The notes beneath the pieces are model-generated. The model worked only from the letters and a program-made list of their open reading frames with translations, was not told the DNA's origin and made no database searches. The position numbers and the translations under genes are program-made. DNA of 64,000 nucleotides from Hyphomonadaceae bacterium (GTDB taxonomy: Bacteria; Pseudomonadota; Alphaproteobacteria; Caulobacterales; Aquidulcibacteraceae). Location of the stretch: contig JAEUMQ010000023.1 in NCBI GenBank assembly GCA_016791425.1, positions 124,001 to 188,000 on the forward strand, given 5' to 3'. Of this stretch, positions 44,784 to 53,663 are shown in pieces. The stretch's first letter is position 1. Every line of letters starts with the position of its first letter.

Positions 44784-47678
44784 ATGAACAAGCTGACCTA
44801 CGATTTCGCGCGCGGATTGCGCACAGCATTCACGCTGGCGGGAACGACGTCATTGCTTGCGCTCGGGCTGGCCAACGGCGCGCTCGCGCAGACGTCGGAA
44901 CCTGAGCAAGAGCTTGTTGTCACGGGCACACGCATCCAAGGCGTCGCCGCCGTCGGCTCGTCGGTCATCAGCGTGGGACGCGAAGACGTTCAGCAGGCAG
45001 GCGTCAGCAATACGACGGATCTCCTCTTCAAGGTGCCGCAGATTGCTTCCTACAATTCGGAAGGACGCCAGGGCGGCCCGAACCTCGGCGGTTCGGCGCT
45101 CAACGTCACGTTCGCCAATTCGCCCGACATTCGCGGCTTCGGGGCCGCCTCGACGCTGAGCCTCGTCAACAATCACCGCATGCCGCCGATGAGTCCGAAC
45201 CTCAACGTGTTCGATTCCGAAGCAATTCCGGTCATCGCCTTGCAGCGCGTGGAGGTCGTCGCCGACGGCGCCTCGGCGATCTACGGCTCGGACGCCGTCG
45301 CCGGCGTGATCAACTACATCATGCGCAAGCCGTTCGACGGCTTCGAGGCTTCAGCGCGGTACGGCTATTACGACGACGTCGAGAACTATCGCTACAGCGC
45401 GGTGTTCGGCCACACCTGGGACACCGGCGGCATCATGATCGCGGGCGAGCACGCCCATCGCGACAACCTCCCGGCCTCGGCGAGGCCGGAATTCTACAAC
45501 GACGATTTCCGTCCGTATGGCGGAGCGGCGCCGCCGGACCAAGGCTTCCCGGGGAACGTCACGATCGGCGGCCGGGTCTTCCCGATCCCGGCCAGCAACA
45601 CGAACGCGCTCACCTTCGCCGAGCTCGGAACTGCTGGCACGCGAAACTATACGAGCCAATGGTTCGGCGCGGACGCGATGCCGCGCGCCGATGTGCAAAG
45701 CTACGTCGCCAATTTCGAGCAGGATTTGTGGAGCGGCGTCGAGCTTTTCGCGGACGGCGTCTATTCCAATCGCGACTACTGGTTCCGGCTGCCGCGCGGC
45801 GGCACGTCCATGACGGTGCCGCACACGAACCCGTACAGTCCCTGCAACCCGCTCAACGCAGGCCCCAATCCGCAGGCGGTGGTTTGCAGCGGGACCTCGG
45901 CGGCCGTCACCTACAATTACGCCGCTGATTATCCGCCGCTGCGCGAGGGCTACGAACGCATGTTCAATGTCACCGCCGGATTGCGGTTCGAGCTTCCGGA
46001 GGAATGGAAAGCCGAGGCCTATGTTTCGATGGGCGGCTCTTCGGCGCGCTCCAACAATTTCGTCATCAACACCTCCCGCCTCAATGCGGCGCTGGCCGGC
46101 AACGGCACCGCCACCGGCAGCTCGGTGCCGGGCCTTCCGGCGTTCAACCCGTTCTGCGGGGGCGTGTCCTGCAACAACCAGGGGACGCTCGATTATGTCG
46201 GCGCCTACAACAACAATGGGCACAATTTCGAACGGACGATGTACTCCACGAACCTGAGCGGCCCGTTCTCGTTCCTGAGCCTGCCTGGCGGCCCGGTGCG
46301 TCTCGCGGTCGGCGCCGAGTACTATCGCGACGCCTTCGAGAACATCGTGAACCGCAACGATCAGACGGCTGCCGGGACGCCCGTGTTCACGGTCGCGAAG
46401 AGCCCGATCCGAAAGGTCACGTCCGCGTACGGAGAACTCTATCTGCCGCTGGTCGGAGCGGACAACGGCGTTCCGCTCGTGCACAGCCTCGAGCTCACCG
46501 TCGCCGGACGGTTTGAGGACTATAGCGACGTCGGCGAGACCTCCAATCCGAAGTTCGGCTTCAATTGGGCGCCCGTCGAGGAGGTGACCATCCACGGCAG
46601 CACCGGGACATCGTTCCACGCGCCGAGCATCGGCGACCTCAATCCGGCCAACACAGTCGGCCTGCAAGGGCGCACGCTCGCCGGCTCTTCGATCACTGCC
46701 CCGGGCTACACGGGCCCCACCGGCACGGTGTCGATCGCCGCGCCGATCGGCGGCAACACCGTGCTCGTGCCGGAAACTGCGCGCACGTATTCGCTCGGAA
46801 TGGATTGGCGGCCGGAGAGCTTTGCGCCGGGCCTCGAGCTTGGCTTCAACTGGTATCAGGTCAGGTACGAGAACCGCGTCGGCACCCAGGCCTACGACGT
46901 GGGGCCGGCCGTCGGGCTCAACGATCCGGTCTATTCCGCGTTCGTCATCAAGAACCCGCGCTTCTGGACCAACGCGACGATCAGCACCGCCTTGTTCGAC
47001 CAATTGCTCGCGTCCCTATCCAATACCGCGGTCCCGGTTCCGGTCATTCCCGGCGCCTATACCCAATATTCCTCGGTTGTGGGGCGCGCGCCCTCCGGGG
47101 CAGCGGCCGATCCGCTTCAGGTCTTGGCCATCATCGACGGCCGCCGCAACAACACCGGCATCATCGAGACGTCCGGCGTCGATTTCACCGCTTCGTACAC
47201 GCGCGAGACTGATTGGGGCTCGTGGCATGTCGGCGGCGTGGCGACATGGGTGCAGACGTTCGACTTGGCCCCGGTGCCTGGCGCGCCGTCGGAGGACCTT
47301 GCGGGAATGTTCACTGGCCCCATGACGTTCTCGGGCCGCGCGCAGTTCGGCGCCGAAGTCGGCGGCTTCTCCGGAACGGTGTTCGTGAACTACCAGACCG
47401 GCTACGACATCAACCGCAAATACATCCCGCCAGCTGCGCCCGCGCAGTATCTGCAGGTGGAGTCGCTGACGACAGTGGACCTGACGCTCAGCTACGAGAC
47501 CGATTCCGATCTTGGCGGCGGACTGAGCGACATCCGATTCACCTTCGGCGTCCAGAATCTGCTCGACACCGATCCCCCGCTGGTTCTCAACAATACCTCG
47601 CCGGCGGTCCTCTTCGATCCGAAAGAGGCGTCTGCGCTTGGGCGAGAGCTTTCGTTCATGATCAGCAAGAAGTTCTGA
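44784..47678 (+). CDS. TonB-dependent receptor (paralogue B)
   Basis: 964 aa. Signal peptide to ALAQ (about residue 36), TonB-box-like QELVVTGTRI, plug with DLLFKVPQIASY and RVEVVADGASAIYGSDAVAGVIN, barrel, and a C-terminal LSFMISKKF. A very strong ribosome site, GGGGGAGGA, precedes the ATG. Paralogous to the receptor at 31251-34118. The secreted MBL-fold gene follows after 74 bases, and the pair may act on one substrate. Ligand unknown. Confidence 0.93.
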   Translation: MNKLTYDFARGLRTAFTLAGTTSLLALGLANGALAQTSEPEQELVVTGTRIQGVAAVGSSVISVGREDVQQAGVSNTTDLLFKVPQIASYNSEGRQGGPNLGGSALNVTFANSPDIRGFGAASTLSLVNNHRMPPMSPNLNVFDSEAIPVIALQRVEVVADGASAIYGSDAVAGVINYIMRKPFDGFEASARYGYYDDVENYRYSAVFGHTWDTGGIMIAGEHAHRDNLPASARPEFYNDDFRPYGGAAPPDQGFPGNVTIGGRVFPIPASNTNALTFAELGTAGTRNYTSQWFGADAMPRADVQSYVANFEQDLWSGVELFADGVYSNRDYWFRLPRGGTSMTVPHTNPYSPCNPLNAGPNPQAVVCSGTSAAVTYNYAADYPPLREGYERMFNVTAGLRFELPEEWKAEAYVSMGGSSARSNNFVINTSRLNAALAGNGTATGSSVPGLPAFNPFCGGVSCNNQGTLDYVGAYNNNGHNFERTMYSTNLSGPFSFLSLPGGPVRLAVGAEYYRDAFENIVNRNDQTAAGTPVFTVAKSPIRKVTSAYGELYLPLVGADNGVPLVHSLELTVAGRFEDYSDVGETSNPKFGFNWAPVEEVTIHGSTGTSFHAPSIGDLNPANTVGLQGRTLAGSSITAPGYTGPTGTVSIAAPIGGNTVLVPETARTYSLGMDWRPESFAPGLELGFNWYQVRYENRVGTQAYDVGPAVGLNDPVYSAFVIKNPRFWTNATISTALFDQLLASLSNTAVPVPVIPGAYTQYSSVVGRAPSGAAADPLQVLAIIDGRRNNTGIIETSGVDFTASYTRETDWGSWHVGGVATWVQTFDLAPVPGAPSEDLAGMFTGPMTFSGRAQFGAEVGGFSGTVFVNYQTGYDINRKYIPPAAPAQYLQVESLTTVDLTLSYETDSDLGGGLSDIRFTFGVQNLLDTDPPLVLNNTSPAVLFDPKEASALGRELSFMISKKF

Positions 47679-47696
47679 GCGCGGATTGCGAAGGGG

Positions 47697-47714
47697 GCGG
47701 AGCTAGGGCTCCGC
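47697..47714. terminator. Hairpin between TBDR B and the MBL-fold gene
   Basis: GCGGAGC and GCTCCGC form a perfect 7-bp stem with a 4-base loop, 19 bases past the TBDR stop. No T-run follows, so it may attenuate or stabilise mRNA rather than end it. Confidence 0.4.
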
Positions 47715-47752
47715 TCCGTTGCGCATGCGGTCGCGTCGCTGGGGAGGGAAAC

Positions 47753-48748
47753 GTGAGAAGGTTCTTGAAGGCGCTCTGCATCTTGCCGAGCCTGCTCCTG
47801 GCTTCGCCCGCGGTCGCTCAGACGACCGCCAGCCGGATCGACGCGCACATTGAAACAGCCAAGGTCGCCGCGGGCCTCGATTGGCGCAACACGTTCGTCA
47901 ATCTGTGTCTTCCGGCCACGCCTTTGCCGCCGAACTTTCCTCCGCCCACGCCGGCGGTCGCGCCCGATCCGGCGGGCTGGTACGCGCCGCCGCTCAAGGT
48001 GTTCGACAACCTCTACTGGCTCGGCACGCGCCAGCATTCGTCCTGGGCCCTCCAAACCAGCGAGGGGCTCATCATCATCGACACCAATTTCCACTGGGCC
48101 ACCGATCCTGAGATCGTGAGCGGCCTCCTCACGCTCGGGCTCAATCCGCGCGACATCAAGTACGTCCTCATCAGTCATGCGCACGGCGACCATGACCAAG
48201 GCGCAGCGACGCTGCAGAGCCGTTACGGCGCCAGGATCGTGATGGGCGCACCCGATTGGGAGGACACCCTGCGACGGCCGGCCGACGCGCCGGGCGGCGT
48301 GCCTCGGCGCGATATCTCCGTCGGACGCGACGGCATGAACCTGACGCTTGGCGACACGACCGTCCGCATCGTTCCCACGCCAGGCCATACGCCGGGGACT
48401 CTGTCCTATGTCTTCCCGGTCAAGAACGGGAGCGCCACGCTGATGGCGGCCTATTCCGGCGGCACCATCATGCGCGGCTTCGGCGCCGACCCGGCGCGCT
48501 GGGACGAATACATCGCATCGCAGCGGCGCATCGCACGGGCAGCCGCGGACGCCAACGCGACCGTCATGCTTTCCAATCACAGCGAGTTCGACGGCGCCTA
48601 CACCAGGGCGCGGCTCATCCCCGCGGCACGCCAGCTTGGCGAGGACCATCCCTTCATCGTCGGACGCGAGAGCGTGCAGCGCTATTTCACGGTCATGACG
48701 GAATGCGCGATGGCCGCCAAGTTGCGCGCGACAGCCCCGCAGCGCTGA
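47753..48748 (+). CDS. Secreted metallo-beta-lactamase-fold hydrolase, subclass B3-like
   Basis: 331 aa from GTG 47753 (GGGGAGGGA upstream). A signal peptide ends at AVAQ (about residue 23). The zinc motif is SHAHGDHD (His142, His144, Asp146, His147), with a third His in PTPGHTPG and a fourth in LSNHSEFD, the arrangement of subclass B3 enzymes and their relatives. LYWLGTRQHSSWALQTSEGLIIID also resembles B3. It could be a beta-lactamase or a hydrolase for whatever TBDR B imports; the latter is favoured by context. Confidence 0.82.
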   Translation: MRRFLKALCILPSLLLASPAVAQTTASRIDAHIETAKVAAGLDWRNTFVNLCLPATPLPPNFPPPTPAVAPDPAGWYAPPLKVFDNLYWLGTRQHSSWALQTSEGLIIIDTNFHWATDPEIVSGLLTLGLNPRDIKYVLISHAHGDHDQGAATLQSRYGARIVMGAPDWEDTLRRPADAPGGVPRRDISVGRDGMNLTLGDTTVRIVPTPGHTPGTLSYVFPVKNGSATLMAAYSGGTIMRGFGADPARWDEYIASQRRIARAAADANATVMLSNHSEFDGAYTRARLIPAARQLGEDHPFIVGRESVQRYFTVMTECAMAAKLRATAPQR

Positions 48749-48784
48749 CGTGCCTCCGGGAAGCCGGAGATCGTAGACAAGTCG

Positions 48785-51091
48785 CTAGAAGTGCGCGCCC
48801 AGGCGCAGGCCAAGCGTGCGCGGCGGGCGAAGCGTGCCGACCTGGAATGAGCCGAACGGCGGCTGAAAGGTGTTGGCGATCACGGTCTCGTCGGTGAGAT
48901 TGCTGGCGAACGCGCTGAGGAAATAACGATCGTCGGCCGGCGTCCAGGTGAGCGCGGCGTCGATCGACCAATAGGCGCCTTGATATTCCAGGGGCGTGAA
49001 ATCGAGCCCGGTCAGCATCCGCGATTGATAGTGCGCGCGGGCCTCGGCGACCACGGCGCCCTTCGCGCCGATGGGAATTGTCTGCTCGGCGGCGAGGTTG
49101 AGCGTCCATTCAGGCGCATAGGGCGCGCGCTTGCCCGCGCAATCGACGCGGAAACCCGCAGCGCCGGGCGCGACCGCGCAGCCGGAGAGCGGCGGGCCTG
49201 AGCTCAAGGGCGTGACGTAGGCGTATTCGTCATAGGTCGCGTCGAGATATTGCGCGTCGAGGCTGAGCAGCGTGTTGTGCCGCGGAATGACCTGCAGCTC
49301 GACCTCGACGCCCTGGATAGAGGCTTGGCCGACATTGTTCGTGCGCAGGTTCGTCACGCCGCGGGAATCGAGCGTGATGTGGCTCACCTGCTGATCCTCG
49401 TAGCGCCAATGGAAGGCTTCGAGATTCACCTGCAGGCGATCGTCGAGGAAGCGGTTCTTCGATCCCAGCGTGAACGCCTCCAGGCGCTCGGGACGGAAGA
49501 CCTGTGAATCGTTGGAAAAGAAGAAGCCGCCCGATTTGAAGCCAGTCTCGTAGCTGGCGAAGAGCAGGCTTTGCGGCGCCGCCTCCCAGTCGAGCGCGGC
49601 GCGCCACGTCGTGCGCGAGAAGTTGGCGGTCTCGTCGGGCAGGATGCGAAAGCCGACCGTGAGCGAGCCGTCGGCGGGATTGAAGAACGGGATCGCGTCG
49701 AGCGCGCCCGGCGCAAACTGCAGCGGCGGCGTGAGCTGGCTTGCCGGGAAGCGCAGCGCATTGGGGCAGCGCCCGGTGGGCACCGGCGGGCAGACGCGAT
49801 TGAAGCTCTGAAACGAGCCCTGAAAGAACTTCTCCTCCTCCGTGTAGCGCGCGCCGACGGTCGCGCGGAGGACATCCGTGAATGCATAGGTCACGCGGCC
49901 GAAGATCGCGGCGCTCTCCACGCCTGAACGCGGCTGCTGGATGGACATATTGTACTGGCTGTTCACGGCGAAAAGCGGCACCTCGTTCGTCTCGTCGAAA
50001 TAATAGGCGCCGACGAGGTAGCGCAGCTTGCGCTCGGGATCGGAAGCAAGTCGCGCCTCAAAGCTCGTCTGGCGGTCCTCTTCCTGAATGGTGAGCGTCA
50101 TGCCGGTCGCGGTTCCGACGAGGTCAAGGCGGCTCTCGCGATAGGCGGGGATGAAGGTGAAGGCGCCGATGGGCGTGCGCCAATCGACTGTCGCGCTCAC
50201 GCCCCAGAACTGATTGTCCAGGAATTGAGTCGGGGGGATGGGATTGAAGTTGCGGCCTGCGAGCGCGTGGCGCTGCGCGGCATAGAAGGCCGCACTCTGC
50301 GGCGAGGAAATCCCGAAGCGATTGTCCGGATCCAGACCAATCGGCATCGAGCCGGGCCCGCGGCCGCCCTGGTCGAAATAGTCGGTGACGATGCTGATCG
50401 CAAGGTCGTCGTTGGGCTCTAGCTGGAAGGACAGTCGGGTCGCCCAATCGTCCTGGTCGTCGGTCCCGTCGGCCATGTAACCGTCATGGCGCACGCGCAC
50501 GCCCGCGGCGCGGAGCGCAGCGACGTCGCCCAACGGAATATTGAGCGCACCCTCGACGCGCAGGGATTCGTGCTCGCCATAGGCGGCGGCGAGCTCGCCG
50601 CTCCAGTCGCCGAGTTCGGGGCGTCGCGGCAGCACGTTGACGGCGCCGCCGGTAGCGTTGCGGCCATAGAGCGTGCCTTGCGGTCCCTTGAGGATCTCAA
50701 TGCGCTCCAGATCGTAGAAGAAGCCGGTGGTGGAGGATGCGCGACCGACGAAGACGCCATTGAAATTGAATGCGACCGCCGCATCGGAGAGCGCGTTGCC
50801 GTTGAAGTTGCCGACGCCGCGCAGATAGAAGACCGAATAGGGCGCGGTGATCGAAGCCGATTGCAGCGCCGGCGCCAGATGGGTGAGCTCCTGCGGCTTG
50901 GATACGCCCGCGTCGCGCAAGAGATCGCCGGAGAGGACTGTCACGGCAGCCGGGGCGCGCTGCAAGTTTTCCCGCTCGCGCTGGGCGGTGATCACAATCT
51001 CGGGAAGACCGGCGACAGGCGCCTCAGGCTCCTGCGCGGAGGCAGGCGCAACCAACAGGAGCACACCCGCTGCTGCAACCCAGGTCTTCAT
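48785..51091 (-). CDS. TonB-dependent receptor (sphingomonad-like subfamily)
   Basis: 768 aa. Signal peptide to about residue 19, TonB-box-like PEIVITAQRERENLQRAP, plug containing VFYLRGVGNFNGNAL and LKGPQGTLYGRNATGGAVNVL, then a barrel ending RTLGLRLGAHF. The plug strings are those of the subfamily common in sphingomonads and Caulobacterales, distinct from paralogues A and B. It lies 23 bases downstream of the cyclase/TPR gene on the same strand. Confidence 0.92.
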   Translation of the reverse strand: MKTWVAAAGVLLLVAPASAQEPEAPVAGLPEIVITAQRERENLQRAPAAVTVLSGDLLRDAGVSKPQELTHLAPALQSASITAPYSVFYLRGVGNFNGNALSDAAVAFNFNGVFVGRASSTTGFFYDLERIEILKGPQGTLYGRNATGGAVNVLPRRPELGDWSGELAAAYGEHESLRVEGALNIPLGDVAALRAAGVRVRHDGYMADGTDDQDDWATRLSFQLEPNDDLAISIVTDYFDQGGRGPGSMPIGLDPDNRFGISSPQSAAFYAAQRHALAGRNFNPIPPTQFLDNQFWGVSATVDWRTPIGAFTFIPAYRESRLDLVGTATGMTLTIQEEDRQTSFEARLASDPERKLRYLVGAYYFDETNEVPLFAVNSQYNMSIQQPRSGVESAAIFGRVTYAFTDVLRATVGARYTEEEKFFQGSFQSFNRVCPPVPTGRCPNALRFPASQLTPPLQFAPGALDAIPFFNPADGSLTVGFRILPDETANFSRTTWRAALDWEAAPQSLLFASYETGFKSGGFFFSNDSQVFRPERLEAFTLGSKNRFLDDRLQVNLEAFHWRYEDQQVSHITLDSRGVTNLRTNNVGQASIQGVEVELQVIPRHNTLLSLDAQYLDATYDEYAYVTPLSSGPPLSGCAVAPGAAGFRVDCAGKRAPYAPEWTLNLAAEQTIPIGAKGAVVAEARAHYQSRMLTGLDFTPLEYQGAYWSIDAALTWTPADDRYFLSAFASNLTDETVIANTFQPPFGSFQVGTLRPPRTLGLRLGAHF

Positions 51092-51114
51092 GCGCCGCCC
51101 CCACTCCCCTGCCG

Positions 51115-53187
51115 CTAGTTGGCACGCGCAGCCTCAGCCTGACAATTATACGGCAAGAGCGGGTCAACGCAAAAGTCCGGCCATTCTCCGGTTTCGGACC
51201 AATAGTCCACGAGCCCAATCTTCTTTGCCAGCGCCATGAACCGGACATCGTGCATCATCGCCCGGCCGGGCCCAAGAAACAGGAAGAAGTGGCTGGCGCC
51301 GAACACAGGTTGCGCCACCGGCGAGCGAAGGCGCTCAAAGAACGCATCGGCCAGAGCGAAGGCGATGTCGCGCTCATCGACCCGAGAGGCCGCGGATATC
51401 GCGCGAGGCATGTCGAACTGTCCGGCTCTCGCCAGACTGGCGATATTCTCCACCGCCGCGCGAAGCTGCGCGCGCTGGCCGCTGTTGCGCGCGAGAAGAT
51501 AGCGGCGCCAAGCGTCGCGCATGGGCGTCTCCATCCGCACCGGCGCTCCAGGCGAGTCGAGGAGCGCCAGCGCCTGCTCCGGCGCCTCATTGAGGGCCGC
51601 ATTGTTGAAGCGGTTGAACCAGGCGGAGGGGGAATTCGGCCAAACCCGCGAAAGCCGTTCGCGCAGCTCGACGGCCTCGGACATATTCCCGGTCGCGGAA
51701 AGGACCGGCACGACACCGCTCCAATAGCTCGGCGAAAGCGGGTCGAGGGCGATCGCGCGGCGCATGAAGCCCAGCGCGTCCGACATCCGCCCCAGCTCGG
51801 CGAGCAGACTGCCCTGAAAGTAATTCGCCTCGGCCGACGTGGGATCATTGGCGAGCGCGCGGGATATGAGCTCCTGGCGCCCCTTGCGATCGTCCCAAGG
51901 CAGCAGCAGCGAAAGCGCGAGATCGGTCTCGGCGTTGCGACTGTCCAGACGGCGCGCCCGTTCTGCGGCGGCGCGCGCTTCTTCGCGCAGCGGCGCCGCG
52001 CGATCAGGCGGGATATTGCGGCTCGCGAGCGCGCTCGCCATCGCCAACATGGACCAGCCGCGCGAGAAGGCAGGAGCGCGCTCGGTAACCTGACGGGCAG
52101 CCTCGTACATTTCGTCAGGGCCGCGGTCGAAGCGCTGCACGCGATCGCAGGCGCGCAGGAAGATCGACAGGGTCTGTGCATCGATCTCGCCTTCGCTGGG
52201 GCGGCGCGAGACGAGGGCGCACCGCAGTACGTCGGCGACATGCGCAGCGACCTGCTCCTGCAGGCTCGTGCTTTCGGCGGCCGCGCGGCGGTATTCATTC
52301 GACCAGAGCGTGACGTTCACCCGCGCATCGATGACGTGCATGCTGACGAGGAGGTCCTCGCGATCTCTTCTCACCGATCCATCGAGCACGAAGGCGGCCC
52401 CGATGCGGCGCGCGGCGGCTTTCATCTCGGGGCCGCGGAACGCCTGCCGATCGGCGTTCGCGATGGCCTGGAGATTGTTCACGCTCATGACGGAGACGAT
52501 CTGCCCGGCGAGCCCGTCGGCGAACGGCTGAAGCGACGCATCTCCAGGGGTGGAGAATTCGAGCACGGCAACGCGCTCGGCGCGAGATTGACGCAGAAGC
52601 GCCGGCGCAAGCGCCGCGACGCCGACCAGTGCGACGATCACCAGTCCGGCCGCCCAAAGCGCCGCGCGCTTGGGCCAACGAAGCGCCTTTCCGCCCCATG
52701 GCGCCGCGAGCGCGAACATCTCGACGCGCTCGTCCATCTTGTCGAGCTTGATGGTTCCGCGTGAGGTGAAACGGACGCCGCCCGGCGCGGGCAGAGCGCG
52801 GACGACCTCCCTGGAAAGGCGGAACTCGCCGGGGTCGGCGAGTTCGCGCAGACGCGCAGCGACATTCACGCCGCGCCCAAGCAGGTCTCCGCCCGGGGCT
52901 TCGTGCACCTCGCCGAGGTGAAGGCCGATGCGAAGTGGGATTCGGGTCTCGGCGAGGAGCGCCTCGCTGAAGGCGAGCGCGCCTGAGGCAGAGGGGAATT
53001 CCAGCATGAAGCCGTCGCCGGCAGTGTTGAAGACGCGCCCGCCATGCGTCGCGGCGCCATCGCTAACCCGCTGGCGAAGTGCAGAGATTTCGCGAATGGC
53101 GAGGGTCTCGTCCCGTTCGCTTTGGCGCGAAAAGCCGACCGCATCCACAGCGACGATCGTGGCCAGCTTCCGTATGTCGCCGCCCAT
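51115..53187 (-). CDS. Class III cyclase-domain protein with TPR region
   Basis: 690 aa. The N-terminal cyclase-homology domain (about 1-165) has Asp15 (VDAVGFSR) and Asp58 (AGDGFMLEF), the two metal-binding positions. A transmembrane segment follows (WAAGLVIVALVGVAALAPAL, about 178-197), then a FlgO/TolB-like region (VAVLEFSTPG) and TPR-like helices to the C-terminus. ATG 53187 has GGGAG about 8 bases upstream. Substrate specificity residues were not checked, so activity is uncertain. The TBDR gene follows, which suggests an accessory regulatory role there. Confidence 0.85.
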   Translation of the reverse strand: MGGDIRKLATIVAVDAVGFSRQSERDETLAIREISALRQRVSDGAATHGGRVFNTAGDGFMLEFPSASGALAFSEALLAETRIPLRIGLHLGEVHEAPGGDLLGRGVNVAARLRELADPGEFRLSREVVRALPAPGGVRFTSRGTIKLDKMDERVEMFALAAPWGGKALRWPKRAALWAAGLVIVALVGVAALAPALLRQSRAERVAVLEFSTPGDASLQPFADGLAGQIVSVMSVNNLQAIANADRQAFRGPEMKAAARRIGAAFVLDGSVRRDREDLLVSMHVIDARVNVTLWSNEYRRAAAESTSLQEQVAAHVADVLRCALVSRRPSEGEIDAQTLSIFLRACDRVQRFDRGPDEMYEAARQVTERAPAFSRGWSMLAMASALASRNIPPDRAAPLREEARAAAERARRLDSRNAETDLALSLLLPWDDRKGRQELISRALANDPTSAEANYFQGSLLAELGRMSDALGFMRRAIALDPLSPSYWSGVVPVLSATGNMSEAVELRERLSRVWPNSPSAWFNRFNNAALNEAPEQALALLDSPGAPVRMETPMRDAWRRYLLARNSGQRAQLRAAVENIASLARAGQFDMPRAISAASRVDERDIAFALADAFFERLRSPVAQPVFGASHFFLFLGPGRAMMHDVRFMALAKKIGLVDYWSETGEWPDFCVDPLLPYNCQAEAARAN

Positions 53188-53365
53188 CGCCAAGCTCCCG
53201 GCCTCCCTTTGTTTCCGGCCTCCTTATGAAGGTTGATCGAGGCGGAGGCCGTCTTCTTAGCAGGTTCATCCCGCACGACCGCGGCAATATCTCGCCTCAC
53301 GGCCGCGTGATCCCAGGGGACCCGTGCGTCTGCTGTTCCATGGAAAGCTGCGTCGCGGCGGGCGC

Positions 53366-53456
53366 TGGCGGAGACGCAGGGATTCGAACCCTGGATACCC
53401 GGTTAAGGTATAACGCCTTAGCAAGGCGCCGCCTTCAGCCACTCGGCCACGTCTCC
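53366..53456 (-). tRNA. tRNA-Ser (anticodon GCT)
   Basis: On the minus strand the acceptor GGAGACG pairs with CGTCTCC, the anticodon loop is TTGCTAA (anticodon GCT, decoding AGC/AGU), a long variable arm typical of tRNA-Ser is present, the T arm CAGGGTTCGAATCCCTG is perfect, and the discriminator G and CCA are encoded. Confidence 0.95.
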
Positions 53457-53663
53457 AGCTCCGATTGGCTTAACCCCGGCCGGGCCATCCGATCAAGCCA
53501 CACTACTATATAGGAGGCCCCGGAACCGCCCTACGGGGCCCCCGCTCCCACGCCGGCGCGGTAAATCCCGTTCATCGTCAACGCCGACGCGTTCTGCCCG
53601 GCGCGCCTTCGGCACGCCCCTTGCGCGAGCAGCCCCGGAACGACCACCGATACGGGGCGAGAG

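Noticed and set aside
45351-47003. A 550-codon minus-strand frame opposite TBDR B
   Set aside because: Antisense shadow with low-complexity Arg-rich product.
53508-53513. TATATA before the tRNA gene as a promoter -10
   Set aside because: No -35 at a suitable distance on the minus strand.
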